Source of the DNA: Mycolicibacter sp. MU0102
Lineage (GTDB): Bacteria > Actinomycetota > Actinomycetes > Mycobacteriales > Mycobacteriaceae
Reading direction: 5' to 3'
Length of the DNA: 64,000 nt
NCBI RefSeq assembly: GCF_963378105.1
Contig: NZ_OY726398.1
Location: 4,650,001-4,714,000 of the forward strand
Part shown: positions 52,636 through 62,006 of the stretch, piece by piece
Numbering within the stretch: the stretch's first letter is position 1
Layout: the number at the start of each line of letters is the position of its first letter
Notes under the pieces: generated by a model
Database searches by the model: none
The model's input: only the letters and a program-made list of their open reading frames with translations
Told to the model about the DNA's origin: nothing
Position numbers and translations under genes: made by a program

Positions 52636-54150
52636 GTGGGTCTACTACCGATGGCGCCCCTGTCGCGCCGACGTTCCGGGCTGCGTCAGATTACCGACGG
52701 TCTCGGCAAACTCGACGCGGAGGTATTCGAGGCGATCGCCCACTCGCCCAGCCGACTGCTCGACACCACCATGCCGGTGCTGACCCGCGCCGCCGATCAC
52801 TCCAAGCTGTGGCTGGCTCTGGCCGCCGCTATGGCCGCGACAGGCGGTCCGGCAACTCAGCGCGGCGCCGCACGTGGAGTGGCCAGCCTGGCACTGACCA
52901 GCTTGGTGACCAACCAAGTGGTCAAACGGATCCGACCACGCGCACGCCCCAACATCGCGCTGGTGCCCCTGCTGCGCCGCGCCCACCGGCTACCGCTGTC
53001 GAACTCACTGCCCTCCGGGCACTCCGCGAGCGCGGCGGCGTTCGCCGTCGGAGTGGGCCTGGAGAACCCACTGGTGGGACTGCCCGTCGCGGGGCTGGCC
53101 GGCCTGGTCGGTCTGTCCCGCGTCGCCACCGGCGTCCACTATCCCGGGGATGTTCTCGCCGGATTGGGCATCGGTGCGTCGATCGCGGTGGCTGGGGCAA
53201 GGCTGGTGCCGCCGATAGCCACTCCGCCCGCGCCCCACACCACGGCCCTGCGTGTCCCCTCACCTGCGCGTCCCGACGGCAAGGGTGTGACGTTGGTGGT
53301 CAATCCCGAGTCCGGCAACGGGCGCTCGGGCGAGGTCGCGGCGCAGGTACGCGAAGCCCTGCCGGCCGTCACCATCGTTGAGGTCGGCCCCGACGACGAC
53401 CTGGCGGAATCGTTGCGCCGCGCCGCCGGTTCCGCCGACGTGCTCGCGATCGCCGGCGGCGACGGCTCGGTCGCAACGGCCGCGCACGTGGCGGTGGAAC
53501 ACGACTTGCCGCTGGCGGTGTTTCCCGGCGGTACGTTGAACCACTTCGCCAAGGACATCGGCTGCGACACCACCGCAAAGACCATCCGGGCCATCGCCGA
53601 CGGCAGCCTGTCGCGGGTGGATGTGGTGCGGTTCAACGACGAGACAACCGTGATCAATACGGCAAGCATCGGCGCCTACCCGACGTTCGTGCGACGCCGG
53701 GAACGGTTGCAGGGCAAGCTCGGCAAGCCGGTGGCCAGCGCTTACGCCATGCTGATGACGCTGCGTCGTGAACGGCCGGTGCGCATCTCCTACGACAACA
53801 AGACACTGCAGACGTCGCTGTTCTTCCTCGGCAACTCGACGTATCAGCCCGAGGGCTTCGCGCCGGCCGCACGGCACCGGATGGACGACGGGCTCTTGGA
53901 TGTGCGGATCCTGGAAACCGGCCGGCCGTGGTCCACGCTGCGCATCCTGGCGGCACTGCTGACCGGACGACTGCAGCGCAGTCGGCTCTACCACGAGTTG
54001 CGGGTTCCGCAGTTCCGCTTCACCGCAGTCGACGGACCGGTGCCGATCGCCCACGACGGAGAGGTCGATACCCCGTGCGCGGAAGCCGAATTCACTGCGT
54101 GCTATCGCGCATTACAGGTGTTTAGGCCCATGCCCTCGGGCTCGCGGTAG
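52636..54150 (+). CDS. Fused PAP2 phosphatase / diacylglycerol kinase-family protein
   Basis: This 504-residue two-domain protein has a membrane-embedded PAP2 phosphatase at about 50-200 with all three signature motifs: KRIRPRARP (KxxxxxxRP), PSGH and SRVATGVHYPGD. A cytosolic diacylglycerol-kinase catalytic domain follows from about 220, with GGDGSV and PGGTLNHFAKD. The two halves catalyse opposite lipid phosphorylation steps or act on different lipids. GTG 52636 was chosen because GGAGGAG lies eight bases upstream; GTG 52615 is in frame but lies before that site. It is divergent from the PUFA-synthase operon. Confidence 0.88.
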   Translation: MGLLPMAPLSRRRSGLRQITDGLGKLDAEVFEAIAHSPSRLLDTTMPVLTRAADHSKLWLALAAAMAATGGPATQRGAARGVASLALTSLVTNQVVKRIRPRARPNIALVPLLRRAHRLPLSNSLPSGHSASAAAFAVGVGLENPLVGLPVAGLAGLVGLSRVATGVHYPGDVLAGLGIGASIAVAGARLVPPIATPPAPHTTALRVPSPARPDGKGVTLVVNPESGNGRSGEVAAQVREALPAVTIVEVGPDDDLAESLRRAAGSADVLAIAGGDGSVATAAHVAVEHDLPLAVFPGGTLNHFAKDIGCDTTAKTIRAIADGSLSRVDVVRFNDETTVINTASIGAYPTFVRRRERLQGKLGKPVASAYAMLMTLRRERPVRISYDNKTLQTSLFFLGNSTYQPEGFAPAARHRMDDGLLDVRILETGRPWSTLRILAALLTGRLQRSRLYHELRVPQFRFTAVDGPVPIAHDGEVDTPCAEAEFTACYRALQVFRPMPSGSR

Positions 54151-54162
54151 CGACCTGGCCGG

Positions 54163-55542
54163 TCATCTCGGCGGGCGCAGAACTTTCATCGCGGCCCGTA
54201 GCACCGGTGCGGGGATGCGGTCCTGCATCGCCAGCGCGCCGGCCGCGGCCCGGGTTCGCAGCGGTGTGCCGCGACCGAACATCCGGTTCAGCGGTCCGCC
54301 GGAGGGCTCGATCTCGACGTGCAGCGGCGGGGTGCCGACCGCGGCGCCGAGGGCCTGCGCGATCACCATCCGCTGGATCTCGCTGGTGCCTTCGAAGATG
54401 GTGTACAGCTTGGCGTCTCGGTACCACTTCTCCACCGGATGGTCGGTGATGTACCCCCAGCCGCCCAGGGTCTGCACGGCCCGCTCGGTGACCCGCACTG
54501 CGACTTCGCTGGCGGCTAGCTTGGCCATCGATCCCTCGCCGCGACTGAATCCGATCCCGTTGGCCGCCATCCAGGACGCCCGCCAGGTCAGCAGCCGCGC
54601 TGCGTCGATCGCGGTGGCCAGCTCCGCCAGCGGGAAAGCAATGCCCTGATTGTCGATGATCGGGCCGCCGAAGGCCTCCCGCCGGGTGGCGTAGTCGGTC
54701 GCGTATTCCAGTGCCGCACGGGCGATGCCGATGGCCTGCGCCGCGACTATCGGCCGGGTCTGCTCGAAAGTTCCCAGCGTCGCGGAGCCGGATGTCGCCG
54801 CGCCGGCGAGGATTTCGCGGGCCTTGGCGAGTTTGTGCTCGAGTTTGTCCGGCCCGCCAAGCAGGTTCTCGGACGGGACGCGGACGTGGTCGAATCGCAG
54901 TTCGGCGGTGTGGGAAGCCCGGCAGCCCAGCTTGTCGAGCTTGCGGACCAACTCCAGTCCGGGTGTGCCACCCGGCACGATGAACAACGCCTGGCCGCGG
55001 TGGCCTAGGTCCGGGTCGACGACGGCGTTGACCACGTGCACGTTTGCAATTCCGCCGTTGCCGATCCACATCTTGTGGCCGTCGATGATCCAGTCGTCGC
55101 CGTCGCGGCAGGCAGTGGTGCGTAGGTTGCGAACGTCGCTGCCGCCCTCGGGCTCCGATATCGCCAGGGCCGCGAGTTTGAGATCGCCTGGCGTGCCGAA
55201 GCATTCAGGCGCCCATTGGAGCATCTGTTCGGCGGTGGCGGCCTGTCCGATCGCCGACAGGGCCAGTGCCGGCATCACGATCGCCAGCCCGATCCCAGCG
55301 CAGCCCCAGAATAGCTCTTCCATGAACATCGGCAACGACAACCCCGTCGAGTCGCCGATCAGGTCGCGGTAGAACAGCGGGCTGTAGAAGCCCTGCGCGG
55401 CAGCCTCTTCGAGCACCGGCCACGGGAAGTCCTGGCGCTGGTCATAGTCGAGTGCGACCGGCCGAATAACCGATTCGGCGAACTGATGGGCGCGGCGGGC
55501 CAGGTCATGCTGCGCCGTGGTCGGCGTGAGATCGAAGGCCAT
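54163..55542 (-). CDS. Acyl-CoA dehydrogenase (FadE-like)
   Basis: This 459-residue flavoenzyme has ISEPEGGSDVRNL, IDGHKMWIGNG and the canonical catalytic-Glu segment YTIFEGTSEIQRM. A C-terminal tail of about 60 residues (from AVGTPPLHVEIEPSGG) extends beyond the usual fold. It should oxidise an acyl-CoA. The gene is single and convergent with the PAP2-DGK gene, 12 bp apart. A role in turnover of the lipids made next door is possible but only inferred. Confidence 0.9.
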   Translation of the reverse strand: MAFDLTPTTAQHDLARRAHQFAESVIRPVALDYDQRQDFPWPVLEEAAAQGFYSPLFYRDLIGDSTGLSLPMFMEELFWGCAGIGLAIVMPALALSAIGQAATAEQMLQWAPECFGTPGDLKLAALAISEPEGGSDVRNLRTTACRDGDDWIIDGHKMWIGNGGIANVHVVNAVVDPDLGHRGQALFIVPGGTPGLELVRKLDKLGCRASHTAELRFDHVRVPSENLLGGPDKLEHKLAKAREILAGAATSGSATLGTFEQTRPIVAAQAIGIARAALEYATDYATRREAFGGPIIDNQGIAFPLAELATAIDAARLLTWRASWMAANGIGFSRGEGSMAKLAASEVAVRVTERAVQTLGGWGYITDHPVEKWYRDAKLYTIFEGTSEIQRMVIAQALGAAVGTPPLHVEIEPSGGPLNRMFGRGTPLRTRAAAGALAMQDRIPAPVLRAAMKVLRPPR

Positions 55543-55642
55543 CGCAGGGTCCTTGCCGTCCTTGCGGCTCGCTGCAGCCGCCCGAACACCTGGAATTGCC
55601 GCTCCATCGCCGGGTCAAACGCGTCGGCCCCGACGCCGTGAT

Positions 55643-56128
55643 TCAGGTGGCGACCAGGGTGTCGATCTGGTTCAGCGCCGAGGTGGAACCTTCGACGACA
55701 CCCATGTCCAACACCTTCTGCAGGTCTGCGGCGGACCCGAACGTGCTCGTGTATGTCGCGCGGGTTCCACCGTCGTGCTCGGTGAAGGTGTAGACGTTCC
55801 TGGAGGTCGGCATCCCGGGATCGGGGTTGAAGTCCAGATCGGCGAAGCCGTCGTCGAAGGTGAAGCTCCGCGGCTCGTCGACGGCGATGATCTGCCAGTA
55901 GCCGGCGTACTTCTCACCGTCGGGACCGGTCATGAAATAGTTCGTGCGTCCGCCGGGCGTGAGGTCGTGGTCGACCACGGTCGCGGGGAATGTAGGTGGA
56001 CCCCAGACCTTTTCCAGCTGGCGTGGGTCGGCGTAGATCTGCCAGATTCGTTGCACCGGCGCGGCGAACTCGGCGGTGATGGTCAAGGTCAAGGCGTCGA
56101 TGTCGTGTTGGACGTCGATAACAGGCAT
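55643..56128 (-). CDS. SRPBCC / AHSA1-domain protein
   Basis: This 161-residue helix-grip protein is of the AHSA1 (activator of Hsp90 ATPase-like) group. Typical stretches are FAAPVQRIWQIYADPRQLEKVWGPP, TPGGRTNYFMTGPDGEKYAGYWQ and MGVVEGSTSALNQIDTLV. Such proteins bind hydrophobic ligands and are often paired with ArsR regulators, as here (12 bp after the ArsR gene). The function is unknown. Confidence 0.87.
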   Translation of the reverse strand: MPVIDVQHDIDALTLTITAEFAAPVQRIWQIYADPRQLEKVWGPPTFPATVVDHDLTPGGRTNYFMTGPDGEKYAGYWQIIAVDEPRSFTFDDGFADLDFNPDPGMPTSRNVYTFTEHDGGTRATYTSTFGSAADLQKVLDMGVVEGSTSALNQIDTLVAT

Positions 56129-56140
56129 GGTGCGGGCCTC

Positions 56141-56473
56141 CTATGTCTCCTCGGACGAGATGAGTTCGTCGATACGTGCGATGCGACCACGCCAAACCTG
56201 TTCCAACTCGGTGAGCATGGCCGCCACCGACCGCACCGCGGCCACGTCACCGCGGGCCAACTGCTCACGGCCGCTGCGGCGCTTGGTGAGCAGGCCGGAC
56301 TTCTCCAACACGGCGACGTGCTTCTGCACCGCGGCGAAGCTCATCTGGTACTTCACCGCGAGGTCGGAGACCGAGTGCTCGCCGGCCAGCACCCGGCGCA
56401 TGATGTCACGCCGGGTGCGGTCGGCAAGTGCGTGGAACAGGGCATCTACCCGGTCGTCGTCGAGCGTGATCAC
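56141..56473 (-). CDS. ArsR family regulator
   Basis: This 110-residue winged-helix protein (DALFHALADRTRRDIMRRVL, YQMSFAAVQKHVAVLEKSGLL) lacks metal-binding cysteines, so it is probably not a metal sensor. GTG 56473 is preferred over an in-frame TTG at 56488, because the TTG lies inside the operator. It is followed by the SRPBCC gene, and the pair is likely autoregulated through the palindrome just upstream. Confidence 0.87.
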   Translation of the reverse strand: MITLDDDRVDALFHALADRTRRDIMRRVLAGEHSVSDLAVKYQMSFAAVQKHVAVLEKSGLLTKRRSGREQLARGDVAAVRSVAAMLTELEQVWRGRIARIDELISSEET

Positions 56474-56484
56474 CCTGCAATCGT

Positions 56485-56500
56485 ACAACCATTTGGTTGT
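56485..56500. promoter_or_regulatory. Perfect ArsR operator
   Basis: ACAACC-ATTT-GGTTGT is a perfect 16-bp inverted repeat, followed by AGGTTGT, a further half-site. It ends 12 bp before the GTG start of the ArsR gene, a position suited to autorepression. Confidence 0.7.
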
Positions 56501-56534
56501 AGGTTGTCAAGGAGCCGGCGGAGCCCGGCTTGGA

Positions 56535-57518
56535 TCAGACCACCGGGAACCAGTAGTCGAGGGTGTCCTCGACGCCGCCCCAGTCGATGCCCATCCAGTC
56601 GGTGAAGAACTCCTCGATCTTGCCGAAGGCGTTGTAGATCATCTCCACGATCGAGTTGAACAGTCCTACGAACACACCGCTTTCGATCAGCCCGCCGCTT
56701 GTCAGCGCACTGATCCAGGTGCTGAACTCGTCGATGTCGCCGGAGAGGCTGATGTTGGTGATCAATCCGTCGGTGCTGAAGGTGTGGTTGGCGACCTCTT
56801 CCGGCGTGAGGCCCAAGTACATGACGTGCTCCCAGAGCAAGCCGAGCATGGAGTTCGACGCGTAGTCGGCAACCGGATCGCCGGGGAACTCGTAGATGGT
56901 GGTGGTGAAGGCGTCGTTGGGGGTATGGAAACCGTTCAGCAGTGGGTAGAGGTCGGAGTTGTCGGTGGTGCCGGAGGGATCGGACCACACGCCGGTCGTA
57001 CTGGAGGGATCACCGATGAAGACGAAGTGCAACGCCCCCGGCGGGATGACACCGTCATGGGCCAACTGGGCCATCGCGATCGAGCCGGCGGTGGCGCCCT
57101 GCGAGTAGCCGAAAATCCACAGCGGGTTCTCGGCGTCGTAGGCGCCGGGGTTGGCGGCAAATTCGGCCTCCACTGCCTGGACGATCAGTGCCGCTCCGGC
57201 GAAACTACTGTGCCCCTGCAGGATGAGTTGCGGGGTGGTCAGCACCTGCAGCGCGGAATCGCAGTCGGGGGAACCGATCACGCACACGCTCGCGTCGTCG
57301 CCGGCGTCGAAACCCAGCGGCTGAAGGAAGAGATCCGCGGCAGTGTGGGCGAACTGCGCCGACGGCGTGGTCAGCATAGTCCCGCCGACGAAGATCGCGG
57401 TATCGGCCAGCAGGGCTACTTCTAGCGCGTGCGTCGCTTGGACGACAGGAGTTCCGACGACGCCGGCCGCGATCACGCTCGCGGCAGCAAGCGGCGCGAA
57501 AACCTTGGTTGCGATCAT
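56535..57518 (-). CDS. PE-PPE-domain alpha/beta serine hydrolase
   Basis: This 327-residue protein has a signal peptide (N-terminal 28 residues, VVQA cleavage) and a cutinase/lipase-like PE-PPE hydrolase domain with GYSQGA (nucleophile S139). No PE or PPE domain is attached. The C-terminus WMGIDWGGVEDTLDYWFPVV is shared with the paralogue at 62172. It is probably a secreted or cell-wall esterase. It is the next gene downstream of the MerR gene, on the same strand. Confidence 0.9.
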   Translation of the reverse strand: MIATKVFAPLAAASVIAAGVVGTPVVQATHALEVALLADTAIFVGGTMLTTPSAQFAHTAADLFLQPLGFDAGDDASVCVIGSPDCDSALQVLTTPQLILQGHSSFAGAALIVQAVEAEFAANPGAYDAENPLWIFGYSQGATAGSIAMAQLAHDGVIPPGALHFVFIGDPSSTTGVWSDPSGTTDNSDLYPLLNGFHTPNDAFTTTIYEFPGDPVADYASNSMLGLLWEHVMYLGLTPEEVANHTFSTDGLITNISLSGDIDEFSTWISALTSGGLIESGVFVGLFNSIVEMIYNAFGKIEEFFTDWMGIDWGGVEDTLDYWFPVV

Positions 57519-57646
57519 TTGCAGAACCCCTAAGGCTTACGTATGAGCTAGGAAAGAAAACATGAAGAACCAATAGTGGCAGCCCTGCCGAGGGTGCGTC
57601 AATGGGAGCGCCCCGCTGGAATTGCCTTCGCTGGCGACGTGCGTAC

Positions 57647-58516
57647 TTAGGGAGCGGGTTCTTCGTCGGTCGGCCTGATGGCCGATATCAACTCCTCGCC
57701 GGTGAGGCCGTGACTCGTGGCCATCATCTTTTCGAGGTATTGGGTGACCGCGTGGACCGAATGGTCCGTCAGCGCATCGGCGAGCGCCTTATTGACCGCA
57801 AGAGCGCCCAATTCGCGCACGTCGGCGATGGACGCTGCTACTTCGGAGTGCTGGTCGGCCGGCGCTATCCAGCCCTCGCCGTAGTGCTCGATCAGCTTGC
57901 CGCTGAGTTCGTCGACTATCTCTTTGGCCAACTGCTCGACCGTGTCGACGGTGGTTTTGCGAACGGCGACAAGGACACGGAGATAGAAGTGCTGGTCTTT
58001 GGCGGCGGCGACTATCGCCGCGATCTCGGGGTCCACGATGACGAGGCCACCGTCCGCCTCGCGCGCGATTCCGTAGGCAACGAGCTCCCGCGCAAGCTGG
58101 CTCGCGGGGTCCACGAGCAGCGGCTGTGGGGTTTCCGGCACCGCCTTGGCCGCGGCTGGCACCGAGTACCAGGGCGCAGTCACCGCTTGCTGTAGACCGG
58201 TGCTGTCTACCAATTCCTGAAGCCCCAAGATGTCGACAAGATCGTGGCGATTCGCCAGGCCTTCCAGAAAGGTTTGGATATGGGTGAGGGCGTAGCCCTT
58301 CTCCAACAGCTCGGCGATCATTCGCAGTTGGAAGAGATGGTTTTCGTCGTAAACCGCCACGCGCCCTTCGCGGTGAGGAGGGGGAAGAAGTCCGCGACCT
58401 TGATACGCCCGAATGTTGCGCGACGACACTCCGGTTAGCTGCGCCAACTCGTCAAGGCGATATTCAGCCAACTCCGCATCCTCTGTCGCGTCGAACTCTC
58501 TGAACAAGACAGGCAC
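57647..58516 (-). CDS. MerR family regulator
   Basis: This 289-residue protein has an N-terminal MerR winged helix (YRLDELAQLTGVSSRNIRAYQGRGLLPPP, about residues 18-46) and a long C-terminal effector region with no metal-binding cysteines. It likely senses an organic ligand. Possible targets are the PE-PPE hydrolase downstream and the diiron-BVMO-SDR operon; no direct evidence is visible. Confidence 0.85.
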   Translation of the reverse strand: MPVLFREFDATEDAELAEYRLDELAQLTGVSSRNIRAYQGRGLLPPPHREGRVAVYDENHLFQLRMIAELLEKGYALTHIQTFLEGLANRHDLVDILGLQELVDSTGLQQAVTAPWYSVPAAAKAVPETPQPLLVDPASQLARELVAYGIAREADGGLVIVDPEIAAIVAAAKDQHFYLRVLVAVRKTTVDTVEQLAKEIVDELSGKLIEHYGEGWIAPADQHSEVAASIADVRELGALAVNKALADALTDHSVHAVTQYLEKMMATSHGLTGEELISAIRPTDEEPAP

Positions 58517-58610
58517 AGTTCATGCTGGCACCGTCGGCGTCACATTTTACCGGCGCACCCGCAGGCACGAGACTGCATACGCGCGCGGACGAGCACGGCA
58601 TCGCGTCACT

Positions 58611-59447
58611 TCATTGCGGGTCCATCACGTTTTGGGCAAAGCCCATTGCGCGGGTGGTCAGCGCCGGAGCCATACGCTTGATCCGCCAGCCCAGCCAGGC
58701 ATCGGGTTGCGGCATGACGTAGAGCCGGCCGGCGTCGTTGGCATCGAGCGCTTTGCGTGCGATGACTTCCGGATCAGTCCCCCGTTGCTCGATCATGTTG
58801 GCCGCATAATCAGCGGGCTTGCCCGCGATGCGCCCGTCGCGGGCGACGTTGGTCTTGACGAAGGTGGGACACACCACGGTGACGTGGACCCCGGTACCGA
58901 TCATCTCGGAACGAAGGGTCTCCGACACCGAGAGCACCGCGGCCTTGCTGGCGCTGTAGGCCGCCATCAACGGCGCCGCGGAGTAGGCCGCCGCGGACGC
59001 GATGTTGATTATGCCGGCGCGCTTCTGCGGCCGGAGTCGCGGCGCAAAGACCTCACAACCGTGCACTACACCAAGGAGATTGATGCCCAACACCCAATAC
59101 CACTCGTCGAATCCGATCTCGCCGATCTGGTGGCCGCCTGCCCCGACGCCGGCATTGTTGACCACCAGAGTGGGTGAAGCACCGAACTTCTGCTCTGCCG
59201 TCACCGCCAGCTTCTCAACATCCTCTCGCTGGGAGACGTCGCAGACAGTCGGGAATGCGTTGCCGCCGAGGGCTTTCACCAGTTCGGCGGTCTCCTCGGC
59301 GCGATCCGCGGACTTGTCGGAGCAGACGACCATTGAGTTGCGGCGCGCCAGCTCCAGGGCAAATGACCGCCCGATGCCGCTGCCCGCGCCGGTGATGACC
59401 GCACAGGCCGAATGTGAGATCTTCGCGGTCGAGCCCCAGGCGATCAT
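58611..59447 (-). CDS. Short-chain dehydrogenase/reductase, operon partner of a BVMO
   Basis: This 278-residue classical SDR has TGAGSGIGRSF near residue 19, NNAGVGAGG, a catalytic Ser in NIASAAAYS and YSASKAA (YxxxK). ATG 59447 overlaps the monooxygenase stop (ATGA), which fixes the start; a longer in-frame start has no support. Pairing with a Baeyer-Villiger-type enzyme suggests alcohol-to-ketone oxidation feeding the monooxygenase. Confidence 0.9.
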   Translation of the reverse strand: MIAWGSTAKISHSACAVITGAGSGIGRSFALELARRNSMVVCSDKSADRAEETAELVKALGGNAFPTVCDVSQREDVEKLAVTAEQKFGASPTLVVNNAGVGAGGHQIGEIGFDEWYWVLGINLLGVVHGCEVFAPRLRPQKRAGIINIASAAAYSAAPLMAAYSASKAAVLSVSETLRSEMIGTGVHVTVVCPTFVKTNVARDGRIAGKPADYAANMIEQRGTDPEVIARKALDANDAGRLYVMPQPDAWLGWRIKRMAPALTTRAMGFAQNVMDPQ

Positions 59448-60985
59448 CCGATTCGCGTCCTTTCCGAGGCGGTCGGGACCCCAGAGCGTGCCCCCACCAG
59501 TGCCGTGGGGTCGCCGGTGGCCACATAGTCCTGCAATTCGAGGTCGTCGAGCAGGCGGCGGAACGTCGTGGCGAACCCGGGGAACATGGTGGCGTTGAAG
59601 CCGTCCTCGGTGAGATACCAACTGCTACAGCCTCCGGAGTTCCAGGTGGTCTTTTCCAAGCGACGCTGGAGCCACTGGTTGTAGGTCTGCTGGGCTTCCG
59701 CACAGACATCGATGGAAGTGAGCCCGCGCGCCGTCAGCAGGGCGATCATCCGCACCGCATAGTCGATCTGGGCTTCCATGTAGACCAGCGCTGAAGTATG
59801 GCCCGGGCCGGAATTCGGTCCGAACGTGAAGAACAGGTTCGGATATCCGGCGACACTGACACTCTTGTAGGCGAAGGCACCGCCGGCCCACTCCTCGTTG
59901 AGGGAGCTGCCGTTGTGCCCAGTGATCTGAATCGGCGGAGCCGTCTTGGTCGCTTCATAGCCGGTCGCGCAGACGATGACATCTGCCTTGTGCTCGATTC
60001 CCTCACACGTCATCACCCCGGTCGCACCGATCCGTGCGATCGGCCACGAGATGAGTTCACAGTTAGGCGCCTGCAGCGCCCTGTAGTACTCGTCGGAGAC
60101 GAGCATGCGTTTGCAGCCGGGCCGGAAATTCGGGGTGAGACGACGGCGCAGCCACCGATCCTGCACTTGGTTTGCCAGGTACCGCCTCCCGGCGAAGGCC
60201 ACCGCCGAGGTCAATGCGGTGTTCCACACAACCGCCAGCGCCCCGGCCTCGGACACGCCCAGCAAGGCGGAGCGGGCGGCTCGCTGCGTGACCGGGACTT
60301 GCGCGTAGAGCCGGCGAACCCACGACGGAGTTGCCCGGTTGGCGCGGGGGTATACCCAGCCGGGCGTGCGCTGGAAGACCCGGACCCTCTTGGCTTTCCT
60401 GACCAGTTCTGGAATGACCTGCACAGCAGTCGATCCCGTCCCAATGACGGCCACCGTCTTGTCGCTGAAGTCGAGCTCGTGATCCCACCGCGCGGTGTGA
60501 ACCACCTGGCCATCGAAGGAGTCGATCCCATCGATGTTGGGCAACGACCATTGGGCCAGCGGCCCATAGGAGGCGATAACTGTACGAGCCCGGAATTCAT
60601 CGGTCGCGGTGCGGATCAGCCACTCGTGGCGGCTGTCATCCCACGACACGGCGCAGACATCCTGGTTGAACTCGATGTGCTTGCGCAGACCGCGCCTGTC
60701 GACGATATCGACGATGTACTGCTGGATCTCCGCGCCGCTGGCATACGTCTGACTCCACAGCGGGTTCGGCTCGAATGAGTAGGAGTACAACAGTGATGGC
60801 ACATCGCACGCCACGCCCGGATAGGTGTTGTCTCGCCACGTGCCGCCCACCTCGGAGGCCCGCTCCAACACGATGAAGTCATCGATTCCCTGGTCCAGCA
60901 AGCGAATTGCCGCGCCCAGGCCGGCGAATCCGGCGCCGATGACGGCCGTGGTGACCGTTGTGTCCCGTGGAGCCGGCGTGGTCAT
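59444..60985 (-). CDS. FAD-dependent Baeyer-Villiger-type monooxygenase
   Basis: This 513-residue flavoprotein has an FAD Rossmann motif (GAGFAGLGAA, near residue 17), the BVMO fingerprint FDGQVVHTARWD and an NADPH Rossmann motif (GTGSTAVQ). GGTWRDNTYPGVACDVPS is typical of the class I BVMO/EthA-like group. It inserts oxygen next to ketones or into sulfides using NADPH. Translation is coupled to the diiron gene upstream and the SDR downstream, both by ATGA overlaps. Confidence 0.93.
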   Translation of the reverse strand: MTTPAPRDTTVTTAVIGAGFAGLGAAIRLLDQGIDDFIVLERASEVGGTWRDNTYPGVACDVPSLLYSYSFEPNPLWSQTYASGAEIQQYIVDIVDRRGLRKHIEFNQDVCAVSWDDSRHEWLIRTATDEFRARTVIASYGPLAQWSLPNIDGIDSFDGQVVHTARWDHELDFSDKTVAVIGTGSTAVQVIPELVRKAKRVRVFQRTPGWVYPRANRATPSWVRRLYAQVPVTQRAARSALLGVSEAGALAVVWNTALTSAVAFAGRRYLANQVQDRWLRRRLTPNFRPGCKRMLVSDEYYRALQAPNCELISWPIARIGATGVMTCEGIEHKADVIVCATGYEATKTAPPIQITGHNGSSLNEEWAGGAFAYKSVSVAGYPNLFFTFGPNSGPGHTSALVYMEAQIDYAVRMIALLTARGLTSIDVCAEAQQTYNQWLQRRLEKTTWNSGGCSSWYLTEDGFNATMFPGFATTFRRLLDDLELQDYVATGDPTALVGARSGVPTASERTRIG

Positions 60986-61911
60986 ATCGCCGCCTTCCAG
61001 GTCAGCTCGTCCGACCAGCTCGGGGGCGACGGGCGCCGCTCGGGCGGAATCCGATCGCCCATCTTGATCAGTGCCCGCTCGACGCGCGCCAGGACGGGGT
61101 TGCGCTCCATGGTGAGAAACGACGCGGCGCGGACAGCCTTGTACATGATGTTGTTGTTCAGACGCGGATCCCGGACGCTCGCTTTGCGATAGCGCTCCAT
61201 GGACGCCGACAGCCGAGATCCATCCATGCCCAGGTCGAAGAGTTCTTCACGCATCGACGCCAGCAGCGGCAGCACACCGAGCAGGTGCTGCAGGCGCACC
61301 ACGCCCAAGGCGCTCAGTCCCTTGAACAGCACATACAGCATTCGGCGGGCGGGCGCTGCCGACAGCATCCCCATCACGTGGAAGCCCACGGCCAAATGCC
61401 GTGATTCGTCGGCGTTGACTTTGTTGAGCACCACGTGCAGGAGCGGATCTTTGATCTCGTCGGTCAGAAACTTCAGCAATGCCCCGTCGAGGGCCACCTC
61501 GAGCATCGGGATGGACGTCGCGTGGTATTCGAAGGGCATGCGGTCAGCGGTCTTGTCCACCATGTCCAGCGCGTAGGCGATCTGGGCTTTCGGCAGCGGA
61601 ACTTCGTCGCCGTCCAGCAGGCCCCACCGCCTCATCAGGGCCAGTTCGGCGTTGGCGTGCTTCTGCTCTTCGGCGTGGAAGTACTTGTAGATCTCTCGCA
61701 GGGTGTCATTGGGGGCGTTCTCGGCCATACCGGCGAAGGCGCGGGCGCCGAGGTGCTCGATCCACATCAAGTCGGCCATGAAGATCTTCAGCTTCGGCTT
61801 CTGGTCCTCGGTGACCAACTCCGCGCCGGGGGCGTCCCAGTCGATGTCCTGCAGCATCCACTGTCGGCTCTTGATCTTTTCCAGGGTTTTTTCCAGATCC
61901 AGCGTCGTCAT
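60982..61911 (-). CDS. Ferritin-like diiron protein
   Basis: This 309-residue helical protein has diiron-type ligands: Glu in MWIEHLGARAF, ExxH in YFHAEEQKHANAE, a Glu in FLTDEIKDP, and ExxH in VNADESRHLAVGFH. The pattern resembles ferritin-like oxygenases and AurF-like N-oxygenases. Its reaction is unknown. ATG 61911 has GACGAAGG just upstream; a longer in-frame start at 62073 lacks similarity. It is the first gene of the three-gene operon, so it probably acts in the same oxidative pathway as the BVMO and SDR. Confidence 0.8.
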   Translation of the reverse strand: MTTLDLEKTLEKIKSRQWMLQDIDWDAPGAELVTEDQKPKLKIFMADLMWIEHLGARAFAGMAENAPNDTLREIYKYFHAEEQKHANAELALMRRWGLLDGDEVPLPKAQIAYALDMVDKTADRMPFEYHATSIPMLEVALDGALLKFLTDEIKDPLLHVVLNKVNADESRHLAVGFHVMGMLSAAPARRMLYVLFKGLSALGVVRLQHLLGVLPLLASMREELFDLGMDGSRLSASMERYRKASVRDPRLNNNIMYKAVRAASFLTMERNPVLARVERALIKMGDRIPPERRPSPPSWSDELTWKAAI

Positions 61912-62006
61912 CGCCTTCGTCCTGTCTTTTTGTTGAAGGAAGTTCGCTGCTTGCGGCGTGCGTCCAGGGCAGCCGGCGCGGCATCGCCGTAAGTGTCTGC
62001 GCCGAA

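Noticed and set aside
54163..55542. Acyl-CoA dehydrogenase as part of the PUFA-synthase system (desaturation)
   Set aside because: It is on the far side of the PAP2-DGK gene, convergent to it, and has an ordinary FadE catalytic motif; proximity alone is weak evidence.
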